Assembly: GCF_036178145.1 (NCBI RefSeq)
Contig: NZ_CP108067.1
Span: forward strand, 7,337,001 to 7,401,000
Direction of reading: 5' to 3'
Length of the DNA: 64,000 nucleotides
DNA from: Streptomyces sp. NBC_00273
GTDB taxonomy: Bacteria; Actinomycetota; Actinomycetes; Streptomycetales; Streptomycetaceae
Shown here: in pieces, positions 9,199 to 16,996 of the stretch
How the letters are laid out: the number at the start of each line of letters is the position of its first letter
Position numbering within the stretch: position 1 is the stretch's first letter
The notes under the pieces: model-generated
Database searches by the model: none
Seen by the model: the letters and a program-made list of their open reading frames with translations, nothing else
What the model was told of the DNA's origin: nothing
Position numbers and translations under genes: made by a program

Positions 9199-9224
9199 GG
9201 ACTTTACTAGGACACTCCCCCTTG
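9199..9224 (-). promoter_or_regulatory. Promoter element A upstream of fxsA
   Basis: Read on the minus strand, CAAGGGGnGTGnCCnAGTA is followed two bases later by GTCC. The same 26-bp element with 21 of 26 bases identical occurs at 9693-9718 upstream of another small gene on the same strand. Its downstream end lies 71 bp before the chosen fxsA start. It probably forms the promoter or an activator site for the fxs operon. I cannot assign a sigma factor. Confidence 0.65.
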
Positions 9225-9354
9225 GCAACACGAGACATGACGCCTGGTCAAGACTTCCATGCAATGCCCGGCGGATTTCTCAAGAGGGCGGATTCGGCCG
9301 TTTGCCGCAAGGAAAGATCCTTTTCATGGGAACGGGTCTCGGCGGCGGCCCCGT

Positions 9355-9374
9355 CCGGACCGGGCCTAGTCCGG
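9355..9374 (-). terminator. Possible hairpin at the end of the 87-aa gene
   Basis: CCGGAC and GTCCGG form a perfect 6-bp stem around an 8-base loop that contains the stop codon of the 9366-9629 gene. There is no U tract after it on the minus strand, so it may slow or end transcription before fxsA but is not a textbook intrinsic terminator. Confidence 0.3.
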
Positions 9375-9629
9375 CAACACCGCGCTGACCTGGTGCGATG
9401 TGAGGGCGTGTCCCGTCGGCCGGGGGGCGGGCTCGGCCGACGCGGAACCGCCCCCGCCGAACAGCAGGAAGAGAGCGGTGATCACCGCGGCGGCGGCGCC
9501 GATCGCGCCGACGGCGTCCCCCTCGGAAGCGGCGCCGGAGGCGGCCCTGGTGTGCTGGTAGCCGGCGTGGCCGACGAAGAGCCCGACGGCGAGGATGAGC
9601 AGGCCGACGTCGTCGATGTGCAGGGTCAT
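9366..9629 (-). CDS. Small two-helix membrane protein, co-regulated with fxsA
   Basis: An 87-aa protein with two hydrophobic segments, about residues 8-22 (VGLLILAVGLFVGHAG) and 40-58 (AVGAIGAAAAVITALFLLFG), then a Ser/Ala/Pro-rich tail. I do not recognise a family. The ATG at 9629 has GGAG nine bases upstream. It lies just before fxsA on the same strand and carries the same 26-bp promoter element 63 bp ahead of its start, so it is likely expressed with the fxs operon. Possible roles are a membrane partner, exporter component or immunity protein for the FxsA product; none of these is shown by the sequence. Confidence 0.7.
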   Translation of the reverse strand: MTLHIDDVGLLILAVGLFVGHAGYQHTRAASGAASEGDAVGAIGAAAAVITALFLLFGGGGSASAEPAPRPTGHALTSHQVSAVLPD

Positions 9630-9692
9630 GGGGCAATCTCCACGGCTCGTGGGGCCCGCCCGTCGAGTGGTGGGTGGGGCCCTTTGGGTCGC

Positions 9693-9718
9693 GGACCCTA
9701 CTCGGCCACACCCCCTTG
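9693..9718 (-). promoter_or_regulatory. Promoter element B upstream of the 87-aa gene
   Basis: Second copy of the 26-bp element found before fxsA, in the same orientation, 63 bp upstream of the ATG at 9629. On the minus strand it reads CAAGGGGGTGTGGCCGAGTA, then GG and GTCC. The conserved spacing to a start codon in both copies supports a role in initiation. Confidence 0.65.
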
Positions 9719-9781
9719 CGAATGCGGCACTTGTCGAGGTTCAAGTGGGCGCGGTCGGCTCGAGTGGGCGGTCAACGATCC

Positions 9782-10684
9782 CTACGCGGGCTGCTGTTCG
9801 CTGAGATCAGGTGTCGGGAGGTCGCGCAGCAGCCAGTTCAGTACGTCGGGCAGCGCGCGCAGGGAGGCGAAGTGCGCGGCGGCGGGAACGATGTTGGTCG
9901 TGGCCCCGGGGATCCGGCGGGCCAGCCAGCGGGAGTGGCCCACGGGGGAAAACACGTCGAGCTCGCCGTGCCAGATCAGCACCGGACAGCGGATGTCCGC
10001 CGGGTCGAAGCCCCAGGGGCGGCTGAAGGCGAGGACGTCGTCGATCCATCCGTACGCCGAATGGCGCAGCCCCTCGCGGTAGTTCCGCAGGAGCATCGAC
10101 CGCAGGCCGGCGTCCGAGACGATCAAGCGGTCGTTGTCGGTCAGCTCCCGGCGCAGTTCGTCCAGCAGCCGGCCGGGGTCCTTGCGGATGCCGTCGGCGC
10201 GCGGGATCAACCGGGCCGCCAGCTCCTCGGGGTCGGTGGTGGCGGTGGTGTACTCCCGCACGTTCGACGCGGCCATCCCGGCGAACCAGTCCAGGTCCTC
10301 CGCGTCCCGGGGGGCGAGGCCGACCATCCCCGCGGTCCGGGTGACCCGGTCCGGGAGGAGGGCGGCGCAGGCCAGTGCGCCGGCGGCGCCGCCGGAGCGG
10401 CCGGCGACCGCGAAGGTGTCCAGGCCGAGGGCGTCGGCGATGGCGGCCACGTCCTGGGCCACGTCGGCGACGGTGCGGCCCACGTGGCGGTCGGAGCCGC
10501 CGTAGCCGGGTCTGTCGTAGGCGATGAGCTGCATCCGGCGCTGGTAGAGGAGCATGCCCCGGGGGGCCGGGCCGAGGCGGCTGCCGGGCATGCCGTGCAG
10601 CAGGAAGACTGGTTTGCCGTCGGGATCGCCCCAGCGCTCCACGGTCAGAGCGCGCCCGTCCGCTGTGCGCACCTGATTGCGCAC
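9782..10684 (-). CDS. Alpha/beta hydrolase
   Basis: A 300-aa single-domain alpha/beta hydrolase. The oxyanion-hole segment FLLHGMPGSR lies near residue 27, the nucleophile elbow is G-R-S-G-G near residue 96, an acid lies in the HGELDVFSP region, and the catalytic His is likely in AAAHFAS near the end. There is no signal peptide, so it is cytoplasmic. The family includes haloalkane dehalogenase-like, epoxide hydrolase-like and esterase members; the substrate cannot be given. It lies upstream of the 87-aa gene on the same strand, but element B between them suggests separate transcription. Confidence 0.85.
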   Translation of the reverse strand: MRNQVRTADGRALTVERWGDPDGKPVFLLHGMPGSRLGPAPRGMLLYQRRMQLIAYDRPGYGGSDRHVGRTVADVAQDVAAIADALGLDTFAVAGRSGGAAGALACAALLPDRVTRTAGMVGLAPRDAEDLDWFAGMAASNVREYTTATTDPEELAARLIPRADGIRKDPGRLLDELRRELTDNDRLIVSDAGLRSMLLRNYREGLRHSAYGWIDDVLAFSRPWGFDPADIRCPVLIWHGELDVFSPVGHSRWLARRIPGATTNIVPAAAHFASLRALPDVLNWLLRDLPTPDLSEQQPA

Positions 10685-11000
10685 GCGCTCCCTCCTTCAC
10701 GGTCGGTGTGAGTCGTCACCGCGATTGTGCGCGCTGGGGGAGGAGTGCGGTAGGGCGCACTTACAGCGGAATTCTTGTGAATGCCTTCACGACCCCGAGA
10801 GGGTCTTTGTTCCCCTTGCATATGCCCTGGTCAAGGGGGCGTACTGCGGGAGTGAACGGGCGTGAACAGGCGTGAATGGGTGCCCGGTCGCCGCGAAAGG
10901 CCTTTTCTGATGCGGCGCCTTCCGCTTTTGGTCGCCCAATTGACGGAAAAGGGGGGAGTTCTTGACCCTCCGGCGCGAGGAGCGCCGACCGGGCCCCGTC
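10685..11000. other. Intergenic region with GTGAA half-sites
   Basis: No gene is supported in this 316-bp stretch between two leftward genes. It holds an inverted repeat GTGAATGCCTTCAC at 10777-10790, and three tandem 10-bp units at 10852-10881 (GTGAACGGGC, GTGAACAGGC, GTGAATGGGT). A segment reading CAAGGGGGCGT at about 10832-10842 on the plus strand resembles the start of the fxs promoter element but does not match further. The promoter of the hydrolase gene is expected near 10690-10790. Confidence 0.6.
10852..10881. repeat. Three tandem 10-bp GTGAA repeats
   Basis: Units GTGAACGGGC, GTGAACAGGC and GTGAATGGGT follow one another without gaps. One turn of the helix per unit would place identical half-sites on the same DNA face, as in cooperative regulator binding. 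An inverted pair of the same half-site lies 62 bp upstream. Confidence 0.6.
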
Positions 11001-11603
11001 TCAGGTGCGGGGTACGAGCAGGGCCGCCGCCGAGCGGGCCTGCTCCAGGGCGCGGGCGCGGTCCGCGCCGCGCTGCCCCAGGACGACCCGGGTGCTCAGG
11101 CCGTCCAGCAGGGCGAGCAGCTCCGAGGCCCGCTCGGGCACGTCCATGGGCGCGAAGCGGCCCTGGTCCACGCCCTTGGTCAGCAGGGCCTCAAGGTCCC
11201 GCTGCCAGCTGTCGTCGATCTCCTCCTGGGCGGCCTTCAGCGGCTGATTGGAGGCGGTACGGGCCCACAGCTCGATCCACAGCGTCCAGCGCGGGTCGCG
11301 GGGGCCCTCGGGGAGGTAGAGCTCCAGGAACTGGTCCAGCTTGCGCGCTGCCGTCACCCTGCGGCCCAGCAGTGCCCGGCGTTCCCCGGTGAGCTGCTCC
11401 TCGCTCCAGCGCAGGGCCTCCAGCAGGAGCCGGTCCTTGCTGCCGAAGTAGTACAGGATGTGGCCCCCGCTGGTGCCGAGGCGTTCGGCCAGCGCGGACA
11501 TGGTGAGCGCGGCCAGTCCGTCCTCGGCGATGGCCGCCATGGCCTCGTCCAGCATCCGCTCCTGGGCGATCTGCCCGTCGCGCCGCCGCGCTGCTCCCGC
11601 CAC
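11001..11603 (-). CDS. TetR-family repressor
   Basis: A 200-aa regulator. Residues ~10-60 form the TetR HTH (LTMSALAERLGTSGGHILYYFGSKDRLLLEAL); the remainder is a helical ligand-binding domain rich in Trp and Leu. It is divergent from an NCS1 permease/amidohydrolase pair, with two palindromic sites in the shared intergenic region, so it most likely represses those genes and itself. The inducer may be the permease substrate, a nitrogenous ring compound or amide, by analogy with other such loci. Confidence 0.88.
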   Translation of the reverse strand: MAGAARRRDGQIAQERMLDEAMAAIAEDGLAALTMSALAERLGTSGGHILYYFGSKDRLLLEALRWSEEQLTGERRALLGRRVTAARKLDQFLELYLPEGPRDPRWTLWIELWARTASNQPLKAAQEEIDDSWQRDLEALLTKGVDQGRFAPMDVPERASELLALLDGLSTRVVLGQRGADRARALEQARSAAALLVPRT

Positions 11604-11680
11604 CGCTCCCGCCCTCCGGATCTTCCTGGTCCGACCTTATCCCGGACAGGGTCTTGACGGGGTCGAGGTCCACCCTTCAT

Positions 11681-11717
11681 CTTGAATGCCATTCAAGAAG
11701 TTAGAACGTCATTCAAG
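11681..11717. promoter_or_regulatory. Double TetR operator
   Basis: Site one, CTTGAATGCCATTCAAG (11681-11697), has perfect 8-bp half-sites around one central base. Site two (11701-11717) keeps the right half CATTCAAG and a degenerate left half. The centres are 20 bp apart, about two helical turns. They lie just ahead of the permease start at 11741 and 78 bp from the TetR start. A TTGACG hexamer at 11654-11659 could be the -35 of a rightward promoter whose -10 region runs into site one. Confidence 0.75.
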
Positions 11718-11740
11718 ATCGCTCAAGGTCAGGGGTCCTC

Positions 11741-13132
11741 ATGGGACAGCAGGAGACAGCCGACGTCGACGAGGTGTTCCGGGTCGAAACGCACGGGATC
11801 GACCCGATTCCGGACGCCGAACGCCACGGCAGCGCCAAGGACCTCTTCTGGCTCTGGTTCGGCTCCAACCTCACCTTCACCTACGTGATCAACGGCGCCC
11901 TCGCGGTCGCCTTCGGGCTCTCCTTCTGGCAGGCCACCGCCGTGGTCGTGATCGGCGGACTCTCCTTCTTCGCCATCAGCGCCGCCGGACTCAGCGGCAT
12001 CCGCACCGGCACCGCCACCCTGGTCATCTCCCGCGCCACCTTCGGGGTGCGCGGCAACTTCCCGGCCGGCGTCCTCAACTGGGTGGTGAGCATCGGCTAC
12101 ACCATCGTCAACACCGTGGTGGGCACCCTCGCGCTGGAAGTCTTCTTCACCGAGATCGGCTGGCAGGGCGGCACGGTCGGCCGCGCCGTCGCCCTCCTGG
12201 TCACCCTCGCGCTGACCTTCGCCGTCGCCATGTGGGGCCACGCCACCGTGCAGTTCGCCGAACGCTGGATGGCCTACGTCCTCGCCGCCGGCTTCGGCGT
12301 CCTGCTCCTCTTCGTCCTGCCCGGCACCGACACCGCCGCCCCGGCCGCCGCCCCCGGCCCCTCCGGCTGGAGCCTCGCCTTCGTGGTCATGCTCGCCGGA
12401 CCCTTCTCGTACCTGCCCATGCCCGCCGACTACACCCGCTACCTGCCCCGGACCACCTCGCTGAAGTCCATCACCTGGACGGGCGCCCTCGGCGGCTTCC
12501 TCTCCTCGGTGGCCCTCGGCGTCGCGGGCGTCGCCGCCGCCACCCAGACCGACATGACCGACGCGGTCGCCGGAGCCGAGAGCCTGCTGCCCGGCTGGTT
12601 CCAGCCGCTGTTCCTGGCCCTCGTACTCGGCGGCTCGGTCACCAACTCGATCATCACGCTCTACTCCTCCAGCCTGAACCTCCAGGTCCTCGGCATCCCG
12701 TGGAGCCGTGCCCGGGCCATCGTCATCAGCGCGGCCGTCACCGCCGCCGGCTCGCTCGCCGCGCTCTTCCTCACCGACTTCACCACATCCCTCCTCTCCT
12801 TCCTCTCCCTGCTGATCATCGTGTTCGCCCCCTGGGGCGGAGTCTTCCTCGCCGACATGCTGCTGCGCCGCTGCCACTACGACGCCGACGCGCTGCACGC
12901 CGGCAGCGCGGGCGCCTACTGGTACCGCTCCGGCTACCACCCCGCCGGCATCACCGCCCTGCTCACCGGAATGACCTTCTCCGCCCTGACCTGCGACTCC
13001 GAGCTGTGGACCGGGCCGCTGGTCGCCCCGCTCGGCGGCGCCGACCTCACCCTGCTCGGCTCGGTCGTCTCCGGACTCACCTACGGGGCCCTCACCCGCC
13101 GCCGGGTCGCGGCGTACGCCCCGGCCGCCTGA
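11741..13132 (+). CDS. NCS1-family purine/cytosine-type permease
   Basis: A 463-aa membrane protein with about twelve hydrophobic segments. The N-terminal E-x-x-G-I-D-P-I-P motif and the first helix FWLWFGSNLTFTYVINGALA are typical of the nucleobase:cation symporter-1 family, as are FSYLPMPADYTRYLPR in the middle and the helix VFAPWGGVFLADMLLRR. Members take up cytosine, purines, allantoin, hydantoins or thiamine precursors with H+ or Na+. The next gene, 32 bp downstream, is an amidohydrolase, so the pair likely imports and opens a ring amide or similar nitrogen compound. Two TetR palindromes precede it. The exact substrate is not readable from sequence. Confidence 0.9.
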   Translation: MGQQETADVDEVFRVETHGIDPIPDAERHGSAKDLFWLWFGSNLTFTYVINGALAVAFGLSFWQATAVVVIGGLSFFAISAAGLSGIRTGTATLVISRATFGVRGNFPAGVLNWVVSIGYTIVNTVVGTLALEVFFTEIGWQGGTVGRAVALLVTLALTFAVAMWGHATVQFAERWMAYVLAAGFGVLLLFVLPGTDTAAPAAAPGPSGWSLAFVVMLAGPFSYLPMPADYTRYLPRTTSLKSITWTGALGGFLSSVALGVAGVAAATQTDMTDAVAGAESLLPGWFQPLFLALVLGGSVTNSIITLYSSSLNLQVLGIPWSRARAIVISAAVTAAGSLAALFLTDFTTSLLSFLSLLIIVFAPWGGVFLADMLLRRCHYDADALHAGSAGAYWYRSGYHPAGITALLTGMTFSALTCDSELWTGPLVAPLGGADLTLLGSVVSGLTYGALTRRRVAAYAPAA

Positions 13133-13164
13133 ACGACACCGCACACGCAATGGAGCACCCCCAC

Positions 13165-14820
13165 ATGGCACGCCACCCCTTCCCCGCCGACCTGCTGCTC
13201 ACCGGAGCCCGGATCCACACCGTCGACCCCGACCTGCCCGAGGCCGAGGCCCTCGCCGTCCACGACGGACGCGTCGTCTGGGTCGGCCCGGACGCGGGAG
13301 CCGCCGCCTGGGCCGGCCCGGACACCCGGCGGATCGACGCCGGCGGCAAGCTCGTCCTGCCCGGCTTCATCGACGCCCACAACCACGTCCGACTCGGTTC
13401 CGACGCGGACTGCGTCCAGCTCGCCGGGGTACGCACCCTCGAAGGCATCCACGAGCGGATCCTGGCCTGGCGGCAGGCCAACCCGGACGCCGGCTGGATC
13501 GAGGCCGAGGCCTTCGACTACTCCGCCATCCCCGGCGGGCGGATGCCGTGCGCCGCCGACCTGGACCCGGTCACCGGCGACACCCCGGCGATCGTGCTCT
13601 CGTACGACGTGCACACGGCCTGGCTGAACACGGCGGCCATGCGGCGGCTCGGGGTCTCCCGGGACCGCACCGACCTCCCCTTCGGCACGGCGGCGGTGGA
13701 CCCGGAGACCGGCGAACCCACCGGATTCGTGAAGGACTTCGCCATCAAGGGACTCTCCCGCGACGGCCACCGGGCCCTGCGCGAGCTGGGCGTGCCGTGG
13801 GCCTCGACGGACCGGCAGTACGGGCGGCTCGCCAAGAGCCTCGACGACGCCATCGGCTTCGGCATCACCACGGTGGTCGAACCGCAGAACTCCCTCGACG
13901 ACCTCGAACTCTTCGAACGGGCCCGCTCCGAAGGGCGGTTGCGCTCAAGGATCGTCGCGGCGCTGTTCCACCCGCGCGGTACCGGCGACGCCGAGCTGGA
14001 CGAATTCGCCGACGCGGCACGGCGGTTCGCCGGCGACCGGCTGCGGGTCGGCCCCCTGAAGCTGTACATCGACGACGTGGTGGAACCGCGTACGGCCGCC
14101 CTGCTGGAGCCGTACACCGGATGCGGCGCGCACCGGGGCGAGACCTTCTACCCGGCGGAGGAGTTCGCGCAGCTGCTGGCGAAGCTGGACGCCCGCGGCT
14201 TCCAGTGCTTCGTGCACGCGACCGGCGACCGGGGCATCCGGACCGTCCTGGACGCGGTGGAGCACGCGCGGACCCTGAACGGCCCGCGCGACGCCCGCCA
14301 CCAGGTGGTCCACGTGGAGTGCCTGGACCCGGCGGACGTGCCGCGCTTCGCGGAGCTCGGCGTGATCGCGTGCATGCAGCCGAGGCACTGCGCGCCGGAG
14401 ATCGCGGGCCCCGGCCAGGACTGGGCGCAGAACGTGGGCGAGGACCGCTGGCACAAGGCCTGGCCGATGCGGAGCCTGCACGAGGCGGGGGCGGTGCTGG
14501 CCTTCTCCAGCGACTGGAACGTGGCGGAGATGGACCCGATGGTCGGCATCTACACGGCGGTGACGCGCCGCCCGCTGTCCGGCGACGGACCGGCCTGGCA
14601 GCCGGCCGAGACGGTGGACGCGGCGACGGCCGTGTACGGCTACACGATGGGCTCGGCCCACGCCAACTTCCTGGAGCAGGAACGCGGTTCCCTCACGGTG
14701 GGCAAGGTCGCGGACTTCGTGGTCCTGTCCCGGGACATCCTCACCGTCCCGGCGGACGAGATCCCGGGCACGGTCGCCGAGACGGTCGTGGTGGCGGGCG
14801 AGGTGGTCCACACCGCCTAG
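13165..14820 (+). CDS. YtcJ-like amidohydrolase
   Basis: A 551-aa metal-dependent hydrolase of the amidohydrolase-3 (YtcJ) type. It begins with the usual small beta-domain (LLLTGARIHTVDPD) and metal-site motif PGFIDAHNHVRLG near residue 75. A long TIM barrel follows, with HATGDRGI and HVECLDP, then SSDWNV near 450 and the closing KVADFVVLSRD. The ATG at 13165 has GGAG nine bases upstream; an in-frame ATG at 13150 is possible but has no ribosome site. It is co-transcribed with the permease. Likely cytosolic hydrolysis of an imported amide or cyclic amide; substrate unknown. Confidence 0.85.
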   Translation: MARHPFPADLLLTGARIHTVDPDLPEAEALAVHDGRVVWVGPDAGAAAWAGPDTRRIDAGGKLVLPGFIDAHNHVRLGSDADCVQLAGVRTLEGIHERILAWRQANPDAGWIEAEAFDYSAIPGGRMPCAADLDPVTGDTPAIVLSYDVHTAWLNTAAMRRLGVSRDRTDLPFGTAAVDPETGEPTGFVKDFAIKGLSRDGHRALRELGVPWASTDRQYGRLAKSLDDAIGFGITTVVEPQNSLDDLELFERARSEGRLRSRIVAALFHPRGTGDAELDEFADAARRFAGDRLRVGPLKLYIDDVVEPRTAALLEPYTGCGAHRGETFYPAEEFAQLLAKLDARGFQCFVHATGDRGIRTVLDAVEHARTLNGPRDARHQVVHVECLDPADVPRFAELGVIACMQPRHCAPEIAGPGQDWAQNVGEDRWHKAWPMRSLHEAGAVLAFSSDWNVAEMDPMVGIYTAVTRRPLSGDGPAWQPAETVDAATAVYGYTMGSAHANFLEQERGSLTVGKVADFVVLSRDILTVPADEIPGTVAETVVVAGEVVHTA

Positions 14821-14844
14821 CGGGCTCCGCCCGGGCCCGCCGGA

Positions 14845-15342
14845 TCACTCCTGCCAGACGAGCACGGCGTCCTGCGCGCGGGCCGCCGCGGTGAAGAACT
14901 CCACCAGCCCCTCGTACAGGTGGCGGGCCCCGGCGAGGGTCGCGGCAGCGTCATGGCCGGGGGCGCACAGGCCGGCCCGCGTCATCTCGTCGAGGTCGGC
15001 GCTGGCCGCGAGCCGGTCGTACGGGAGGTCGGCCAGGGCGTCGGCGGCCACCCGGACCCGCTCGGCCGTCAGGTACCCGTACCCGCGCTCCGAGGGGTCC
15101 TCGTAGGAGAGCCGCTCCTCGCCGTGGCTGACGTCCACGGGGAAACCGGCGCGGCGCAGCAGCAGGTCGTACAGGGACCGCTCCACGTAGGTGTGGTGGT
15201 AGCGGGCCTCGGTCGGCGGAGGCTCGGTGAACTCCTCGCCCTCCCGGACGTCCTCGATGTGGTTCCAGGCCCACGTCGGGTCCTGCCCCGCCCGCTCCAA
15301 CTCCTGCGCCGTCAGACGCAGGTACTCCCCGATGTCGCTCAT
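14845..15342 (-). CDS. DUF1877 (YfbM-like) protein
   Basis: A 165-aa soluble protein. The features I recognise are the opening MSDIGEYLRLTAQEL, the YGYLTAERVRVAADALADL stretch, and the closing LVEFFTAAARAQDAVLVWQE, all characteristic of the DUF1877/YfbM family. The function of the family is unknown. It converges on the amidohydrolase gene with 24 bp between the stops and lies downstream of the AAA ATPase gene on the same strand. Confidence 0.8.
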   Translation of the reverse strand: MSDIGEYLRLTAQELERAGQDPTWAWNHIEDVREGEEFTEPPPTEARYHHTYVERSLYDLLLRRAGFPVDVSHGEERLSYEDPSERGYGYLTAERVRVAADALADLPYDRLAASADLDEMTRAGLCAPGHDAAATLAGARHLYEGLVEFFTAAARAQDAVLVWQE

Positions 15343-15387
15343 GGCCGCATGCTAGGGGGCGTCCTGCGGGCCGGGCGGGGAGGGGGC

Positions 15388-16572
15388 TCAGCGCTTGGGC
15401 CAGTACCAGAGGGGCTCGTCCAGGGGGCCCTCGCGGCCCGCGACCTCCGTCCGGCCGAACTCCTTGACCAGGGTGATCGTCTGCAGGTCCACCCGGTGCC
15501 GGCGGCTCCCGGCCGCCAGGGCCTCGGCGAGGGGGTCCGCGTGGGTGACCACCACCGTCTGGGTGTCCCGGCTCACCGTGAGGATCAGGTCCGCGAGCGG
15601 GGCCAGCAGGTCCGGGTGGAGGCTGGTCTCCGGCTCGTTGAGGACCATCAGGGCGGGCGGCCGCGGGGTCAGCAGGGCCGCCGTCCAGAGCAGGTAGCGC
15701 AGGGTGCCGTCGGAGAGCTCGGCCGCGCCCAGCGGGCGCAGCAGGCCGTGCTGGTGGAGCTCCAGCTCGAAGCGGCCGTCGCGGTCGGTGACGGAGACCC
15801 GGCTGCCGGGGAAGGCCGCGGAGACCGCCTCGTCCAGTGCCGCGTGGTCGCCGATCTCGCGGATCGTCTGGAGCGCGGCGGGCAGGTCGGAGCCGTCGGC
15901 GGCGAGCACCGGCGTACGGGTGCCGATCCGCGAGGTCCGGGCGGGCGCCCCGGCGTCGGTGCGGACGTGGTCGTAGAACCTCCAGGAACGGATCAGCTCG
16001 CGCAGGGCGAGGAGGTCCGGGGCCAGTTGGGGGTCGGCGAGCTCGCTGAGCATGGAGTCGTACGGGCGCAGGGCGTTCTGCGTACGATGCCAGCCGCCGT
16101 CCGCGGTGCGGGTCCGTACGGCCGGCCCCGCGCGGTCGGACAGCAGGGCCGCCGGGCGCAGCACCGGCCCGGCCCAGGTGCACTCGCGCTTGATCTCCGG
16201 GTCCAGGGCGAAGAGGGAGCCCGCCACCGGTACGGGATGCCCGAAGTCCACCGCGTAGCCGAACTCGTCGCCCGAGAAGCCCAGGCGCAGGCTGACCGGC
16301 TCGCTGCGGACCGTGCCCTGGAGCGGCTGCTGCCCTTCGCGCACGGCGCGGGCGAGCTTCTCCGGCCCGGCCCACAGGGTGGAGGGCAGCCCGCCCTCCC
16401 GGGCCAGGGCCGCGATCGCCCCGCCCCGGGCGGAGTCGGCGAGCAGGCGCAGCGAGCGGTAGAGGCTGGACTTGCCGGTTCCGTTCGCACCCGTCACGAC
16501 GGTGAGCCGTCCCAGTGGGACGACCAGTTTGCGCAGCGAGCGGTAGTTCTCGACGGCGAGCGTGGTGATCAT
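15388..16572 (-). CDS. AAA-type (RecF/OLD-like) ATPase
   Basis: A 394-aa protein of the AAA_21/RecF-like class. ENYRSLRKLVVPLGRLTVVTGANGTGKSS near the N-terminus gives Walker A GANGTGKS. ELSDGTLRYL is an ABC-signature-like loop, MVLNEPETSLHPDLL a Walker B, and VVVTHADPLAEA a switch His. Coiled-coil arms are replaced by beta-rich insertions, as in stand-alone ATPases of this family. There is no attached TOPRIM nuclease, and no nuclease gene is adjacent, so a defence role is not supported. I started at the ATG of MITTLAVENYRS; a longer in-frame form upstream lacks homology. Confidence 0.85.
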   Translation of the reverse strand: MITTLAVENYRSLRKLVVPLGRLTVVTGANGTGKSSLYRSLRLLADSARGGAIAALAREGGLPSTLWAGPEKLARAVREGQQPLQGTVRSEPVSLRLGFSGDEFGYAVDFGHPVPVAGSLFALDPEIKRECTWAGPVLRPAALLSDRAGPAVRTRTADGGWHRTQNALRPYDSMLSELADPQLAPDLLALRELIRSWRFYDHVRTDAGAPARTSRIGTRTPVLAADGSDLPAALQTIREIGDHAALDEAVSAAFPGSRVSVTDRDGRFELELHQHGLLRPLGAAELSDGTLRYLLWTAALLTPRPPALMVLNEPETSLHPDLLAPLADLILTVSRDTQTVVVTHADPLAEALAAGSRRHRVDLQTITLVKEFGRTEVAGREGPLDEPLWYWPKR

Positions 16573-16744
16573 GTGACGACCGTAACCGGCGGCTCGGCGG
16601 TCGGCGTGTTTCCCCCGTGCCGGGGTCGCCCCAACCGCCGGCGGGGCCGGGTCCCCTGCGGGGGGCTCGGCGGTCGGCAAAGGGTGGGGCGGTGCCCCGC
16701 ACGAGGATCTCCTCGGCCCGCGCCTACGCGCGGGTCCGCATTTT

Positions 16745-16916
16745 CAGCCCCGCCGGCGTTTGAGGCGCGGGTCCGGGCGGAGCCCGGTACGGGTCCGGCC
16801 GCGCCGGACGCCGCCGAGCGGCCCCACCATCCAGCCCCGCCGGCGTTTGAGGCGCAGGGTCCGGGCGGAGCCCGGTGGGGATCCGGGCGCGCCGTACACC
16901 GCCGAGCAGCCCGCAG
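16745..16916. repeat. Tandem copies of a dispersed Streptomyces-type repeat
   Basis: Both copies begin CAGCCCCGCCGGCGTTTGAG and continue with GTCCGGGCGGAGCCCGG, then a GC-rich tail ending near GCCGAGC. The period is 87 bp. A third, shorter copy in the opposite orientation lies at 26712-26735. The core can fold on itself (CCGGGC/GCCCGG). Such elements are common between genes in streptomycete chromosomes. Confidence 0.8.
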
Positions 16917-16928
16917 GGTAAATCGCAC

Positions 16929-16945
16929 GAGCATTCGAATTGCTC
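16929..16945. promoter_or_regulatory. Inverted repeat in the dnaE2 promoter
   Basis: GAGCATTCGAATTGCTC has 5-bp half-sites GAGCA/TGCTC around a central TTCGAA. It sits directly before the TATGGT hexamer and 51 bp upstream of the GTG start. It is not a good match to the actinobacterial LexA box (TCGAAC-N4-GTTCGA), so damage control by LexA is not clear. Confidence 0.45.
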
Positions 16946-16996
16946 TATGGTGGAGAGCGGGGGAGGTGTTCATTCGAGCGAAGCAGGAGGCCGCGG

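Larger units (their letters stand above)
16573..16996. other. Intergenic region with long repeats and dnaE2 promoter
   Basis: This 424-bp gap has no supportable gene. It contains two ~80-bp direct repeats (16745-16825 and 16832-16916) and then a less GC-rich segment with an inverted repeat at 16929-16945, a TATGGT hexamer at 16946-16951 that could be a -10 box, and GGAGG before the dnaE2 GTG start. The heptamer CATTCGA occurs at 16932 and again at 16971. Confidence 0.6.

Noticed and set aside
10832..10861. Third copy of the fxs promoter element on the plus strand
   Set aside because: Only the CAAGGGGGnGT part matches, and no rightward gene follows.
10862..11392. Plus-strand ORF starting in the GTGAA repeats
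   Set aside because: It has no homology-like features, runs antisense to a clear TetR gene, and is Arg/Pro/Gly-rich as expected of a shadow frame.
15388..16572. AAA ATPase as an OLD/Gabija-like defence gene
   Set aside because: There is no TOPRIM domain and no adjacent helicase or nuclease. The neighbour is a DUF1877 gene.
16929..16945. LexA/SOS box before dnaE2
   Set aside because: The inverted repeat does not match TCGAAC-N4-GTTCGA; only a general palindrome can be claimed.
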